From positions 1-5,668 of the forward strand of contig JAPYWM010000092.1 of the NCBI GenBank assembly GCA_028276345.1: DNA of 5,668 nt, written 5' to 3'. The notes beneath the pieces are model-generated. The model saw only the letters and a program-made list of their open reading frames with translations. It was not told where the DNA came from and did no database searches. Position numbers and translations under genes: made by a program. Of this stretch, positions 5,242 to 5,668 are shown in pieces. This stretch comes from Sphingobacterium sp. (GTDB taxonomy: Bacteria; Bacteroidota; Bacteroidia; SpSt-205). Every line of letters begins with the position of its first letter. The first letter of the stretch is position 1.

Positions 5242-5668
5242 GAGTTTCGTAATTTTTCTCAGTGCCTGTCAGCCTTCTTCTTCCCCCCTGCCTGCTTCTG
5301 AAAAGCTCAGCCAGGAAGCGCGGATTTCCCCTGCTAAGGGGGAAGAGAGAAACCCCCTGCAAGAAGCGGAGTCCACACGAAAAGCTTTTTTACGCTTTGC
5401 GCGCCCGCGGGTAGGCTGGCTTCGTATCAGGGCCGTTTACCGGTATCAGGAAAGCCGCACAGAAGGTTCGGCCTGGTATTGGCAAGGCCACAACCTCTGG
5501 GTAACCTGCGCGCATCTTTTTCCACGAGAGCGGCCCCGGCACTTGGAGATAGAGCTTTGGGATGCAGCGGGAAAGTGCCGGACGCTGTCACCACCCTGGC
5601 GAGACGACTCGCTGGATGTAGCTTTTTTGCGGGATACGCAGGAAGTGGGATTTGCCCTGAGTGAGGCG
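5204..5668 (+). CDS. Lipoprotein with trypsin-like serine protease domain, N-terminal part, truncated by window edge
   Basis: From ATG 5204 a frame of 155 codons stays open to the right edge. The N-terminus is a classic lipoprotein signal: basic start (MFRPRRW), hydrophobic stretch (FVIFL) and lipobox LSAC with the acylated Cys at 22, followed by a Ser/Pro-rich linker (QPSSSPLP). From about residue 87 it matches the start of a trypsin/HtrA-like fold: EGSAWYW, then NLWVTCAHLF with catalytic His104, then DDSLDVAFL with probable catalytic Asp138. The catalytic Ser (GxSGG) would lie beyond the window, so activity cannot be confirmed. No run of acidic residues follows the Cys, unlike the surface-export signal of many Bacteroidota lipoproteins, so a periplasm-facing anchor is somewhat more likely. 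The start overlaps kdsB by 38 nt in another frame; no other suitable start precedes the signal peptide. Confidence 0.82.
   Translation, partial: MFRPRRWLNVFCKSFVIFLSACQPSSSPLPASEKLSQEARISPAKGEERNPLQEAESTRKAFLRFARPRVGWLRIRAVYRYQESRTEGSAWYWQGHNLWVTCAHLFPRERPRHLEIELWDAAGKCRTLSPPWRDDSLDVAFLRDTQEVGFALSEA

Noticed and set aside
5479..5664. A 61-codon plus-strand open frame near the right edge
   Set aside because: It is a shifted-frame shadow of the lipoprotein protease, whose frame shows the signal peptide, catalytic His and catalytic Asp.
1..5668. Defence system, mobile element, CRISPR array or structural RNA
   Set aside because: I looked for direct repeats with spacers, terminal inverted repeats, transposase or nuclease motifs and tRNA-like cloverleafs on both strands and saw none; the only repeats are the protein-level kelch-like ones at 1-576.

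Overview
The window looks like a piece of chromosome from a Gram-negative bacterium of the Bacteroidota (or a close relative such as Chlorobiota/Ignavibacteriota). Three things point there: a KDO-activating enzyme (kdsB), which implies an LPS-type outer membrane; start sites with little or no Shine-Dalgarno sequence; and boxes matching the Bacteroidota -7 promoter consensus TAnnTTTG, placed directly before start codons. The DNA is clearly GC-rich for that group, and the genes are packed so tightly that neighbours overlap. This assignment is inference; no rRNA or other taxonomic marker is present.

Layout from left to right. (1) 1-576, minus strand: the N-terminal part of an exported beta-propeller-like repeat protein that runs off the left edge. 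(2) 577-713: a short divergent intergenic region. (3) 714-1646, plus strand: a trans-polyprenyl diphosphate synthase with both aspartate-rich motifs, probably making a short (C15-C20) isoprenoid. (4) 1618-3159, minus strand: a multi-pass membrane protein of GT-C-like layout whose last codons overlap the end of the synthase gene tail to tail. (5) 3114-4406, minus strand: a radical SAM protein with a CX3CX2C cluster motif, upstream of the membrane-protein gene and overlapping its start, so the two very likely form one operon. (6) 4407-4500: a 94-bp divergent promoter region with an exact TAnnTTTG box on each strand. (7) 4501-5241, plus strand: kdsB. (8) 5204-5668, plus strand: the start of a lipoprotein with a trypsin-like protease domain, overlapping kdsB and cut by the right edge.

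Functionally the window is mostly cell-envelope related: CMP-KDO for lipid A core, a polyprenyl diphosphate, a polytopic membrane protein, an exported repeat protein and a surface or periplasmic lipoprotein protease. The radical SAM/membrane-protein pair is the least understood part and the best candidate for undescribed biology. I see no mobile element, CRISPR array, tRNA, rRNA or defence system here.
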